This document shows, piece after piece, positions 1 through 8,770 of a stretch of DNA of 64,000 nt. The notes below the pieces were generated by a model. That model did no database searches and was not told where the DNA came from. It saw only the letters and a list, made by a program, of their open reading frames with translations. Each line of letters starts with the position of its first letter. Within the stretch, counting starts at the first letter, position 1. The translations under genes and the position numbers were made by a program. The stretch comes from Roseiarcus sp963787135. GTDB lineage: Bacteria; Pseudomonadota; Alphaproteobacteria; Rhizobiales; Beijerinckiaceae. Location: assembly GCA_963787135.1 (NCBI GenBank), contig CAWBBW010000037.1, positions 54,486 to 118,485 of the forward strand, given 5' to 3'.

Positions 1-1
1 A

Positions 2-2149
2 ACCCAAACCATCGCGGCCAGCCTTGCCGACGTGCGCTTCACGTTGCTCCTGACGATCGCCCTCGTCGTTGGCGTCATCGCGCTCTTCCTCCGCAAGCTT
101 TGGGCGACCGTCATTCCCGCGATTTCGGTCCCGATTTCCCTCATCGGCACTTTCGCCGTGATGTACGTCCTGGGCTACAGCCTCGACAATCTGTCCTTGA
201 TGGCTCTCACGATCGCGGTGGGCTTCGTCGTCGACGACGCCATTGTCATGGTCGAGAACATCGTCAGGCATATCGAAAGCGGGGCTTCGCCGTTACAGGC
301 GGCGCTGGATGGCGCCGGCGAGATCGGCTTCACCATTGTGTCGATTTCGATTTCGCTGGTCGCGGTCTTCATTCCGCTCTTCCTGATGGGTGGAGTCGTC
401 GGACTCCTGTTTCGGGAATTCGCCGTGACCGTCGCCGTCTCGATTCTGGTTTCGGTGCTCGTCTCGCTGACGCTCACGCCCATGCTCTGCGCGAAATTGC
501 TGCCCGCCGCGGCGCATGGGAAGCAGGGCCGGGTTTCCCGCGCGCTCGAAGCGTTCTTCACCTGGCTGGTGGAGGTCTATGATCGCGCTCTGATCGTCGC
601 TCTTAGACATCGCCGCATCACGCTTGGCGTGATGATCGCCACCGTGGCAGCGACCCTGGCGCTTTTCGTCGTCATCCCCAAAGGCTTCTTCCCGCAACAG
701 GACACGGGCATCATTATGGGGATCAGCGAAGCGGCCCAGGATGTCTCGCCCGAGGGGATGAAGCAACGGCAGCAGGCGATCCTCGATATCGCTGCCCACG
801 ACCCGGCTGTCGCGTCTGCAGTCGGCTATATCGGGCCCGGCGGCCCCACCGTCACCGAAAACGACGGCCGCGTCTTCATCACCCTGAAGCCCGAAGGTCA
901 GCGCAATGTGACGGCCGACCAGGTGATCGCCCGGCTCACGACCGCGCTGCAATCGGTGCAGGGGATGAGGCTCTATATGCAAGCGGCGCAGGACATCACC
1001 ATCGGCAGCCGGCTATCGAAGACGCAGTACCAATTCACCCTGGTCGACATCAACCAGGACGAACTCAATTTCTACGCGCCGAAACTCATGGCCAAGCTGC
1101 AGGATTTGCCTGAACTGACGGCGGTCGCGAGCGATCAGGAAGCGCCGGGCCGCATCCAGAAAGTTCAGATTGACCGCGCGGCCGCTGCGCTGTTCGGCAT
1201 TACGCCTGCAACGATCGACTCCACTCTCTACGACGCGTTCGGCCAGCGTCATATCGCCCGGATCTACGCCGCTCTTAACGAATATTACGTGATTCTCGAA
1301 GTCAATCCGCAATACCAGCTCGGACCCAATGCGCTGCAACGCATCTACGTTCTCTCCCAGAACAGCACAATGGTGCCCTTGAGCCAGATCGCCAGCCTGA
1401 CGCCGGCCGTTGCCCCGGTCGTGGTCAATCATCAGGGCCAGTTTCCGTCGGTCACCCTGAGCTTCAATCTCGCGCCGGACGCGACGATCGGGGCCGCGGT
1501 TTCAGCGGTGCAAGCGGCTACCCGCGACCTTCACTTGCCGCCATCGATAACCACGAGTTTCCAAGGCAACGCGCAAGCCTTCCAAAGTTCGCTCAGCACC
1601 ACGCCCCCGCTGATCCTCGCGGCGTTGTTCGCGGTCTATATCATTCTTGGCATGCTCTACGAAAGTACGATCCATCCGTTGACGATCTTGTCGACGCTGC
1701 CTTCGGCCGGTCTCGGCGCACTCCTCACGCTGATGCTGGTCGGCCGGCCGCTCGATGTGATTGGTATTATCGGCATTATCCTCTTGATCGGCATCGTGAA
1801 GAAGAACGGCATCATGCTTGTCGACGTCGCGCTTGAAGGGCAGCGCTATGAAGGACGTTCCTCCGAGGACGCAATCCATCACGCCTGCCTCCTCCGCTTC
1901 CGGCCTATTCTGATGACGACCATGTGCGCGCTGTTTGGCGGCATCCCTCTCATGCTCGGGACTGGGACCGGGTCCGAAATCCGTCAACCGCTGGGCTATG
2001 CGATCGTCGGCGGATTGCTGGTGTCGCAAGTGCTCACGCTGTTCACCACGCCGATCGTATTCATCTACATGGACAAGATCGGTCACGCCCTGTCGGCCCG
2101 GAGTTGCGCCAAGCCCTCTGCTCTTGCCAGCGCGATGCGGGCCGGTTGA
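2..2149 (+). CDS. RND multidrug efflux transporter permease (AcrB/MdtB-MdtC type), 5' end cut off by the window
   Basis: This is the inner-membrane pump of a tripartite RND exporter, driven by proton influx. The frame is open to the first bases of the window and the residues before the first possible start (TQTIAASLAD) already match the family, so the start lies upstream; about 715 residues are present of the usual 1,020-1,050. The proton-relay aspartate pair is in GFVVDDAIVMVEN near base 235, and the partner lysine is in GIVKKNGIMLVD near base 1800. FFPQQDTG and LTPMLCAKLL are other family signatures. Hydrophobic segments and the two large periplasmic loops follow the AcrB order. The C-terminus is normal. 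Substrates cannot be read from sequence. A fragment of a related pump lies directly downstream. Confidence 0.93.
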   Translation, partial: TQTIAASLADVRFTLLLTIALVVGVIALFLRKLWATVIPAISVPISLIGTFAVMYVLGYSLDNLSLMALTIAVGFVVDDAIVMVENIVRHIESGASPLQAALDGAGEIGFTIVSISISLVAVFIPLFLMGGVVGLLFREFAVTVAVSILVSVLVSLTLTPMLCAKLLPAAAHGKQGRVSRALEAFFTWLVEVYDRALIVALRHRRITLGVMIATVAATLALFVVIPKGFFPQQDTGIIMGISEAAQDVSPEGMKQRQQAILDIAAHDPAVASAVGYIGPGGPTVTENDGRVFITLKPEGQRNVTADQVIARLTTALQSVQGMRLYMQAAQDITIGSRLSKTQYQFTLVDINQDELNFYAPKLMAKLQDLPELTAVASDQEAPGRIQKVQIDRAAAALFGITPATIDSTLYDAFGQRHIARIYAALNEYYVILEVNPQYQLGPNALQRIYVLSQNSTMVPLSQIASLTPAVAPVVVNHQGQFPSVTLSFNLAPDATIGAAVSAVQAATRDLHLPPSITTSFQGNAQAFQSSLSTTPPLILAALFAVYIILGMLYESTIHPLTILSTLPSAGLGALLTLMLVGRPLDVIGIIGIILLIGIVKKNGIMLVDVALEGQRYEGRSSEDAIHHACLLRFRPILMTTMCALFGGIPLMLGTGTGSEIRQPLGYAIVGGLLVSQVLTLFTTPIVFIYMDKIGHALSARSCAKPSALASAMRAG

Positions 2150-2261
2150 GCGAGGACGGCAACGCGCTTTGGCGCGCCAGAGGCGGCGGCTTGGCGAACT
2201 CTCTATCGACGCAAGGGAGACAACGAAAAGCCGAATCCTTCGTCAAGTTCTGTCGAAAACG

Positions 2262-2345
2262 AACGCGCGGATTTACACGGCCCTCAATGAATATTACGTC
2301 ATCTTCGAAGTCGATCCCGGCGACCAGCTTGGCCCGAACGCTCCT
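2262..2345 (+). pseudogene. Remnant of a second RND transporter gene
   Basis: About 27 codons read ARIYTALNEYYVIFEV followed by DPGDQLGPNAP, which aligns with ARIYAALNEYYVILEV and NPQYQLGPNAL of the upstream pump (bases 1256-1336). Many differences are in third codon positions, so this is a scrap of a diverged paralogue, not a fresh copy. No start and no further homologous sequence is visible. The rest of 2150-2362 holds nothing else I can identify. Confidence 0.6.
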
Positions 2346-2362
2346 CACCCAAGGGACACACG

Positions 2363-2656
2363 ATGCCGACCTATGTCACCCTGGCGAGCTTCACCGAGAA
2401 AGGCCTTCGCGACATCAAGGACACGGTGAAGCGGGCGGAGACGTTCAAAGCGACGGCTGCAAGTCAGGGGGCGCATGTGAGGGAATTCCTCTGGACCCAA
2501 GGCGCCCACGACATGATATGCGTCATCGAAGCCCCCGACGACACGACAATGTCGGCCTTGATGCTGAACGCCCTTAAAAATGGGAACGTCAGCGGCCAGA
2601 CGCTGCGGGCGTTCACGGCGGCCGAGATGGACAAGATATTGGCGAAGGTCGAGTAA
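2363..2656 (+). CDS. GYD domain-containing protein
   Basis: A 97-residue protein of the GYD family, small ferredoxin-fold proteins of unknown function common in alphaproteobacteria. The N-terminus MPTYVTLASFTEKGLRDIKD and the later DMICVIEAPDDTTMSALML follow the family pattern of a beta strand, helix and a second strand-rich half. The length is typical. The ATG start follows shortly after the RND remnant. No catalytic residues are evident and no function should be assigned. It stands alone, with a small unknown gene 66 bp downstream. Confidence 0.8.
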   Translation: MPTYVTLASFTEKGLRDIKDTVKRAETFKATAASQGAHVREFLWTQGAHDMICVIEAPDDTTMSALMLNALKNGNVSGQTLRAFTAAEMDKILAKVE

Positions 2657-2722
2657 AGGTCGCCGGCGAACGGCCGCCGCGCGACCGGCGGCGGCGTTGC
2701 GACGAGGAAGGGATCGGCCGAA

Positions 2723-2932
2723 GTGACCCAATCGAACGACATCGTGCGTGAGCTCGGCCTCTGGCTGGACGAGGCTTCGGCCCGCCCGCGGAAGGGCGAA
2801 AAGCCCGGCATCGACATCGATCTCGTCCGGCGGGCGGTCGCCGAGATCGACGCCTTGCGCGAGACCCTCGGCTCCAGTCGCACCACCCGCTCCATCGGCT
2901 CGGAGGACCTGAACGCCAGCAACGACGAATAG
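2723..2932 (+). CDS. Small hypothetical protein
   Basis: A 69-residue reading frame starting at GTG, preceded by a purine-rich GAGGAAGGGA that can serve as ribosome binding site about 10 bases upstream. The product is acidic, predicted helical and soluble, with no membrane segment or cysteine, and ends in a polar tail. I do not recognise the family. Good codon use for this genome and the ribosome binding site argue that it is real. Confidence 0.5.
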   Translation: MTQSNDIVRELGLWLDEASARPRKGEKPGIDIDLVRRAVAEIDALRETLGSSRTTRSIGSEDLNASNDE

Positions 2933-3037
2933 CGTCGCCGGCCATTCCGGGCCTGCGCGGCGACACGGAAGGCCGCGGCTGATATAGATGGCGGCCCGAC
3001 CTGGAAAGGCCGCGCATGGAGCCGAAAGCGGCGAGCG

Positions 3038-3607
3038 ATGACGGAAACGACCTCTGCAACGCCGGTAGGAGCGACCCATACCCACCGCTTCGCCGGCCTC
3101 ATTCGCGAAGCGCCCTACCTTCTATTGATTGTTCTGAGCCTGGTCGGCATCGCCTGGACGAGCGTGTCGACAAGGCCGACGACCACCTACTGGATCGTGC
3201 TCACGCCGATCGCCGCGCTGATCTGCGTCGCCGCGGGCTGGCGCAATTATGAGTTGAACGCCGAACGCCTCCGGATGATCGCGTCGCAGGCGCTGCACTG
3301 GGTGGCGTTTCTGCTGGCGATGATTCTGATCACGGTCAGCGACGTTCACGGCATGCTCAATTTCGACGCCACTGCGCTCGTGCTGCTGACGCTGCTGGCG
3401 CTCGGCGTTTTCACCGCGGGCTTAAGCCTCGGGTCCTGGAAACTCTGCGTGACCGGGGCGTTCCTCGGCCTCGCCGCGCCGCTGCTGGCATGGGTGGAGC
3501 GGGCCGCGCTACTGCTCATGCTGGCCGGCGTCGTGCTGATCGCGGTCTTTGTCGCCAACTGGTGGTTCCGCGGACGAGGGCGGAGCGCGACGGCGGACGG
3601 CGGTTAG
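3038..3607 (+). CDS. Hypothetical integral membrane protein
   Basis: A 189-residue protein with a short polar N-terminus followed by about six hydrophobic helices (for example APYLLLIVLSLVGIAWT, WIVLTPIAALICVAAGW, WVAFLLAMILITV, LVLLTLLALGVFTAGL, and the final LLLMLAGVVLIAVFVANWW) and a basic C-terminal tail (FRGRGR). It is predicted to sit in the inner membrane. No transporter or enzyme motif is visible and I do not recognise the family. It stands alone on the plus strand. Confidence 0.65.
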   Translation: MTETTSATPVGATHTHRFAGLIREAPYLLLIVLSLVGIAWTSVSTRPTTTYWIVLTPIAALICVAAGWRNYELNAERLRMIASQALHWVAFLLAMILITVSDVHGMLNFDATALVLLTLLALGVFTAGLSLGSWKLCVTGAFLGLAAPLLAWVERAALLLMLAGVVLIAVFVANWWFRGRGRSATADGG

Positions 3608-4112
3608 CGGCGCGAAAATTGGCGCTCATAGCGTTGGCTGTTTGGTCGGTGCGTTATCGCTTGCGTCCTGGCGGGCTCGGCCCGGCCAGGAAGCGGCGAC
3701 CTCGCAATGGCGACCGGCAGGCGCCGCCGAAATTTGTGTCGACCAGTTCCTTGTGGAAAATCAGAATCTATGGTATGGGAGATTGATGAGAACCCCGCAG
3801 GGCGCAGGCGCGACAATTTAGCATATTGGCGCCGTCTTAATTCGCCGATGAGGGCGCGAACTTTTTTTCGCTTCAACGCCCGCAACCCATTGAAAAGTCC
3901 CGATTCGCAGGAGTAAATGAAAGCAGATGAAAGCAAATTCTAGTAATTTCTAGCCCAGATTTAAGGAAAAGAAAGGAAAGACAAGGCAATTCAACATTTG
4001 TCTAATTGCCGTGTCCACTTCGTTTGATCCGTCCGGCTTTCATGTCCTTGCGTCCCGGTTTGCCTTACCTTTCGCCTGGTTCGGAAGCCCTTCTCTGCGC
4101 CAAGAGGATTCG
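3608..4112 (+). other. Intergenic region with a GGCAATT dyad
   Basis: No gene is visible. The stretch 3760-4010 is noticeably AT-richer than its surroundings, as expected of a promoter region. GGCAATT at 3985-3991 and AATTGCC at 4004-4010 form a perfect 7-bp dyad about 100 bp before the SDR start, which could be an operator or a weak hairpin. Confidence 0.4.
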
Positions 4113-5033
4113 ATGACCAACCACCCGGCAATCGCGGCCAATCGCTCCGCCGTCATCACCGGCGCGGCCAGCGGCATCGGTCTTGCGGCAGCGAGCAAAT
4201 TCGCCGGTCTCGGCATGAAGCTTACGCTCGCCGACGCCAACGCCGAGGCGCTCGAGGCCGCTCATGACCGGATCTCAAAGGAGACCGGCCGGCCCGACGA
4301 CATTCGCTCTTTCGTCATCGACGTGAGCCGGGCCTCCGACGTCGAGCGCCTGAGGGACGCGGCGTACGAGGCCTTCGGCGACGTCGCGGTGCTGATGAAC
4401 AACGCCGCCATCGGCGGCGGGGGCGCGCTCCTCGGCGACCCCGACCGTTGGCACCGAATTCTTGACGTCAATCTCTGGGGCGTCATCAACGGCGTCCAGG
4501 CCTTCGCGCCCGCAATGGTCCGCCAGACGGAGCCGTCGGCGATCATCAACACCGGCTCGAAGCAGGGCATCACCACCCCGCCCGGCGATACGGCCTATAA
4601 CGTCTCGAAAGCCGGCATCAAGGTCGTCACGGAAGCGCTCGCCCATGACTTGCGCAACATCGAGGGCTGCCGCGTCAGCGCCCATCTCCTGATCCCGGGC
4701 TTCACCTTCACCGGGCTCACCGCGGCGGCCGGCGCGCCGAAGCCGGCCGCGGCCTGGACCCCGGAACAGGTGGTGGAGTTTCTCCTCGCCTCGATGGCGG
4801 CCGGCGATTTCTACATTCTATGTCAGGACAATGATGTGACCCGCGACATGGACGAGCACCGGATCCTCTGGGCGGCCGAGGACATCATCGAGAACCGGCC
4901 GGCCCTCTCCCGCTGGCATCCCGACTATAAGGCCGCTTTCGCGGAGTTTATGAAGGCCGGTTCGGCCCGGCGGCAAAGCTCAGAGGCCACCTCTCTCCGG
5001 CTCGAAAGCAAAAGCTCCGCGCGTTTCGAATAA
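4113..5033 (+). CDS. SDR family NAD(P)-dependent oxidoreductase
   Basis: A classical short-chain dehydrogenase/reductase of 306 residues. The nucleotide-binding TGAASGIG is near the N-terminus, NNAA follows in the core, and the catalytic Ser-Tyr-Lys set is in NTGSKQGI and YNVSKAG. I chose ATG 4113 because CAAGAGGA sits just upstream and the Rossmann strand begins within 20 residues. An in-frame extension back to 4011 has no family support. The C-terminal 50 residues (IIENRPALSRWHPDY) match a subgroup of longer SDRs. The substrate is unknown. It is a single-gene unit. Confidence 0.85.
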   Translation: MTNHPAIAANRSAVITGAASGIGLAAASKFAGLGMKLTLADANAEALEAAHDRISKETGRPDDIRSFVIDVSRASDVERLRDAAYEAFGDVAVLMNNAAIGGGGALLGDPDRWHRILDVNLWGVINGVQAFAPAMVRQTEPSAIINTGSKQGITTPPGDTAYNVSKAGIKVVTEALAHDLRNIEGCRVSAHLLIPGFTFTGLTAAAGAPKPAAAWTPEQVVEFLLASMAAGDFYILCQDNDVTRDMDEHRILWAAEDIIENRPALSRWHPDYKAAFAEFMKAGSARRQSSEATSLRLESKSSARFE

Positions 5034-5319
5034 CGTCCCGGTAACACATCTGTGGGATTGCTTGACGGGTTCGAATGACTCGAACGTCCCGTGCCGCAAT
5101 CGATGCGATTGCATCGCGCAGCCATGACGGCCGCTCTAGCGCATAACGCGAAAGAAGCGTCTCGATGGCCATTCCGGCGCCGGGCGAGCCGGGCGCGCGT
5201 CGTTCCGCGATTGGCAGCGCTCACGAAGCCGAACCGGCCGATAGTGAGAGCTTCGGCCTCCGACCGCGGCGGCGCCCCGCCACGCGCGCAGGCCCGCCAA
5301 GGATCTCGGGCGCTCGCCC
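5034..5319 (+). other. Intergenic region with two short palindromes
   Basis: No convincing gene. GTTCGA-5 bases-TCGAAC at 5069-5085 and CGATGC-GATT-GCATCG at 5101-5116 are neighbouring perfect 6-bp dyads. The first lies about 40 bp after the SDR stop. They may be protein-binding sites or RNA hairpins; there is no T-run to make a classical terminator. Confidence 0.35.
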
Positions 5320-7821
5320 ATGATCCTGATCGCACACGAGTCGTTGTCTCGCGCCACAACCCTTGTGTCGCCGCTGCGCGGACTGGTCGCCGAGTGGGCC
5401 GCCGGCCGCAGACATTCGGACGCCGATGATCGGAACGCCGCCATGCTTGCCGGCGATCGCGCCGTGGCGGGGCGATGGAGCTCATGGTTCCGCAGTCGCG
5501 CGGCGCCGCTTGGCGAGGGACGCCCGCCCCCGCTCGGCGCCGCTCCGCAAGCCCGCGGGCTGGAGCGAATTCGATCAGCGGCGGTAAACGGCGCACGACT
5601 GCTCCGGCAGTCGGTGGTCGCCTTCGGCGCCGCGCTCATCGTCAGCTTCTGGATCGCCGCCTTCACGCTCGCCTACCAGGACCGGGCGGCCCTTCACGTC
5701 CAGATGCAGCGGGACGCGGGCAACCTCGCGCTCGTCTTCGAGCAGAATGTCGCCCATACCGTCTCCGATCTCGACCGCGGCATTCAGTTTCTCCGCTGGG
5801 CGCGCTCGCACGCTCCGCCGAACGTCGAATGGCCCGACATCCTCGCCCAGGACTTCGTCTCGAACCGCGAAACCGCGCAGACGTCGGTGATCGACGCCAA
5901 CGGCTACATGGTGACGAGTTCGGCGCTCTTGCGCCCGCCGGCGCCCATGTATCTCGGCGACCGAGAGCACTTCCAGGCGCACCTGAAATCCAAAGGCGAT
6001 TTCCTTTTCATCAGTAAGCCCGTCATCGGCCGCGCGTCCGGGAAATGGTCGGTTCAGTTCGCACGCAAGCTCACCGACAGCGCCGGGCAGTTCGCCGGCG
6101 TCGTCGTGATCTCGCTCGACGCGGCCCGGCTCGCGCGCAACTACGGCGAATTGGATCTTGGTCCAGGCGGAGGGTTGGCGCTCGTCGGCGACGACGGAAT
6201 TCTGCGCGCGGGGTCAGGTATGTTCGCCGATGTCATCGGCAAGCCTTTCGGCGCTAGCGGCGGCGAAGCGACGCCGGTGGCGGGACAGCCCGATTCTGGC
6301 GGCGCCAATCCCAGCGGTCTCGTCACGGTGGAGCGGCGCGTCGACGGCGCCCCACTCAAGGTCGTTGTGGCCGTTCCGAACGAAGAGAACAATTCGCGCT
6401 GGCTCACGAGACGATACGCCTATTATGCGGGCGCGCTGGCGGCCTCGATCCTGGCGGTCTTCGCAACGTTTGCGGTCGCGCTCAGGCGTCACCGCTCCGA
6501 GCAGCGCATCATGTATCTCGCGCGCTACGACGCGCTGACCAACCTCGCCAATCGCCGACACCTTGGAGAACATCTCGACGCGCTCTTCGCCCTCCCCGCA
6601 AGAGAGCGCGCCTTTGCGCTGCACATCATCGATCTCGACCGGTTCAAGTTCATCAACGACACCTACGGCCATCCTTTTGGCGACATGATGCTCAAGCGGA
6701 CCGCCGACCGCCTGCTCGCACTCTCACGGCCCTCCGACCTCGTCGTTCGTCTCGGCGGCGACGAGTTTGCGATCGTGCAGTCCCTCCGGTTCGCCCGAAT
6801 CGAAGCGCAGGCGCTCGCCGAACGCATTTGCCGCGAACTGGCCGAACCGTTTGAGATCGGCCACGCGAAAGTCGTCATCGGCGCGAGCGTTGGAATCGGC
6901 ATGGCGACCGAGGACGCAAACTCCGCCAGCGAGCTCCTCAAGTCGGCGGATCTCGCGCTCTATGCGGCGAAGGCGGACGACAAGGGCGGATTTCGCTTTT
7001 ACGACGCCGGCATGACGCGCGCCGTGCACGAGCGCGCCGACATCGAAAACGGGCTCAGATGGGCGATCGACAACGAAGAGCTCCGGCTTTTCTACCAGCC
7101 GATCGTCAGCCTCGAGGAACAGAAGACCATCGGATACGAGGCCCTCATTCGCTGGATCCGGCCGGAACTCGGAATGGTCTCCCCATTGGACTTCATACCG
7201 GTGGCCGAGGAGACCGGCATGATCGTCAAGATCGGCGACTGGGTGTTGCAAAGAGCCTGCGCTGACATCGCAGCCCTTCACACGCCGATGCGCGTTGCGG
7301 TCAATTGCTCGCCGCTCCAATTCGAGCTCTCCGATGTGGCCGCCAGCGTACAGGCCGCGCTCTCCCGTTCGGGACTTCCGCCCGACCGGCTCGAGATCGA
7401 GATCACCGAATCGGCGCTAATGAAGAACAACCAGCGCGTCCTCGACCAATTGCGCCGCCTGAGAGCGATCGGGGTTCGCGTCTCGATGGACGACTTCGGC
7501 ACCGGCTTCTCGAGCCTGAGCTACCTTGAGCGCTTCCCGATCACGACGATCAAGATCGACCGCTCATTCGTTCAGAAACTCGGAGAGCGGGACGGCGCGC
7601 GCGCCACCATCCGCGCGATCGTCGAACTTGCCACGAGCTACAAGATGGCCGCGCTCGCGGAGGGCGTCGAGACCGAGGGGCAACTCAAAGCGCTGGTCGA
7701 GCTCGGATGCGTCCTCGCCCAGGGCTATCTCTTCGGCAAACCCCGGCCGATCTACGAAATCTGGCAGAGCCAGGCCTTCCCGCCGATCACCGCGAACGAA
7801 AAGATGCGGGGCGCAGCCTGA
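5320..7821 (+). CDS. Membrane-anchored diguanylate cyclase/phosphodiesterase (GGDEF-EAL) with extracytoplasmic sensor
   Basis: A c-di-GMP turnover protein of up to 833 residues. A transmembrane helix near residues 95-118, a roughly 240-residue periplasmic PDC/dCache-like sensor, and a second helix near 366-390 precede the catalytic domains. The GGDEF domain has an intact RLGGDEFAI, so cyclase activity is possible. The EAL domain has GYEALIRW, NCSPLQF, EITESALM, DDFGTGFSSLSYL, KIDRSFV and AEGVET, the full set for metal binding and catalysis. The start is uncertain: the first 90 residues are low-complexity and ATG 5443 is an alternative. Its 3' end overlaps the convergent EamA gene by 35 bp. 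Confidence 0.9.
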   Translation: MILIAHESLSRATTLVSPLRGLVAEWAAGRRHSDADDRNAAMLAGDRAVAGRWSSWFRSRAAPLGEGRPPPLGAAPQARGLERIRSAAVNGARLLRQSVVAFGAALIVSFWIAAFTLAYQDRAALHVQMQRDAGNLALVFEQNVAHTVSDLDRGIQFLRWARSHAPPNVEWPDILAQDFVSNRETAQTSVIDANGYMVTSSALLRPPAPMYLGDREHFQAHLKSKGDFLFISKPVIGRASGKWSVQFARKLTDSAGQFAGVVVISLDAARLARNYGELDLGPGGGLALVGDDGILRAGSGMFADVIGKPFGASGGEATPVAGQPDSGGANPSGLVTVERRVDGAPLKVVVAVPNEENNSRWLTRRYAYYAGALAASILAVFATFAVALRRHRSEQRIMYLARYDALTNLANRRHLGEHLDALFALPARERAFALHIIDLDRFKFINDTYGHPFGDMMLKRTADRLLALSRPSDLVVRLGGDEFAIVQSLRFARIEAQALAERICRELAEPFEIGHAKVVIGASVGIGMATEDANSASELLKSADLALYAAKADDKGGFRFYDAGMTRAVHERADIENGLRWAIDNEELRLFYQPIVSLEEQKTIGYEALIRWIRPELGMVSPLDFIPVAEETGMIVKIGDWVLQRACADIAALHTPMRVAVNCSPLQFELSDVAASVQAALSRSGLPPDRLEIEITESALMKNNQRVLDQLRRLRAIGVRVSMDDFGTGFSSLSYLERFPITTIKIDRSFVQKLGERDGARATIRAIVELATSYKMAALAEGVETEGQLKALVELGCVLAQGYLFGKPRPIYEIWQSQAFPPITANEKMRGAA

Positions 7822-8770
7822 GGCCCGCGACGCGCCACGCTCGACCGTCTGGACTGCTCTTATTGGCGCCGGCGCGCGCCTCCCTCGCCAGCAGCGCGAG
7901 CCCTGCGCCCACGACGACGCCCGAGCCGAGGATGAGCGACGCGCTCGGCCTGTCGCCCCAGACGACGAAACCGATCAGGATCGCCCAGACGAGCAGCAGG
8001 TAATAGAACGGCGACACGGCGGCTGTGGGGGCGAGCCGAAGCGATTTCGTCCAGAAATACTGGGCGAGACTGTTGGCGAAGCCGCTCGCAATGAGCAGCG
8101 CCGCGTCCGCTGGCGTCGGCATGGCGCAGCCGAAAACGAGCAGTGCGGAGTGGCATGCGGCCACGACCGCCATCTGCCACATCAGCAAAGTCGTCGTCGA
8201 CTCCGTGCTTGTCATGCCACGGACCGCAACGGTGACGCTGCCGTACATGACGGCGTTCATGAGCGCGAAGAGGGCGCCGGTCTGCAGCGAGTCCGCGCCC
8301 GGGCGGGTGACGACGAGAACGCCGAGAAAGCCGACGACGAGTGCGGCCAATCGGGCAAAATCGGCGCGTTCCTTGAGCCATACGAGAGATATGACCGCGG
8401 CGAATAGCGGCGCGGAAAAGCTGATGGCGATCGCGCCTGCGAGCGGCATGAACCAGAGCGCGATGACCGTAAAGGTCTGCGAGACCGCCTGCGACAGTCC
8501 GCGCGCGACATGCGCGCCCGGCCGGCGGGTCGCGAACGCCGCGAGACCCGCTGTCGGCAACACCGCTCCCGCGCAGATCGTGAGCGAGCTCAGCGAACGG
8601 GCGGCCATCACTTCGCCGAGCGGCAGCCTCGCCACTTCAAACTTCATGATGGCGCTGGAGGCGGCGAACATCAGCGTCGCGCCGGTCATGCAGGCGATGC
8701 CGAGCGGGATATTGTCCCCGGGGCGGGCGGCGGGCGGCAGCGCGGCGACGCTAGCTCCAGGCGCAGGCAT
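7787..8770 (-). CDS. EamA/DMT family transporter
   Basis: A 327-residue inner-membrane protein with about ten hydrophobic helices arranged as two EamA repeats (roughly residues 22-155 and 165-297), typical of drug/metabolite exporters. LGIACMTGATLMFAASSAI and LAPTAAVSPFYYLLLVW are characteristic. It is the last gene of a four-gene minus-strand set, its start overlapping the end of the pxpC homologue by 20 bp. The context suggests it moves a metabolite linked to the oxoprolinase-like enzymes. Its 3' end runs 35 bp into the convergent GGDEF-EAL gene. Confidence 0.85.
   Translation of the reverse strand: MPAPGASVAALPPAARPGDNIPLGIACMTGATLMFAASSAIMKFEVARLPLGEVMAARSLSSLTICAGAVLPTAGLAAFATRRPGAHVARGLSQAVSQTFTVIALWFMPLAGAIAISFSAPLFAAVISLVWLKERADFARLAALVVGFLGVLVVTRPGADSLQTGALFALMNAVMYGSVTVAVRGMTSTESTTTLLMWQMAVVAACHSALLVFGCAMPTPADAALLIASGFANSLAQYFWTKSLRLAPTAAVSPFYYLLLVWAILIGFVVWGDRPSASLILGSGVVVGAGLALLAREARAGANKSSPDGRAWRVAGLRLRPASFRSR

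Noticed and set aside
4011..4112. Upstream extension of the SDR gene
   Set aside because: A good ribosome binding site and the family start support ATG 4113.
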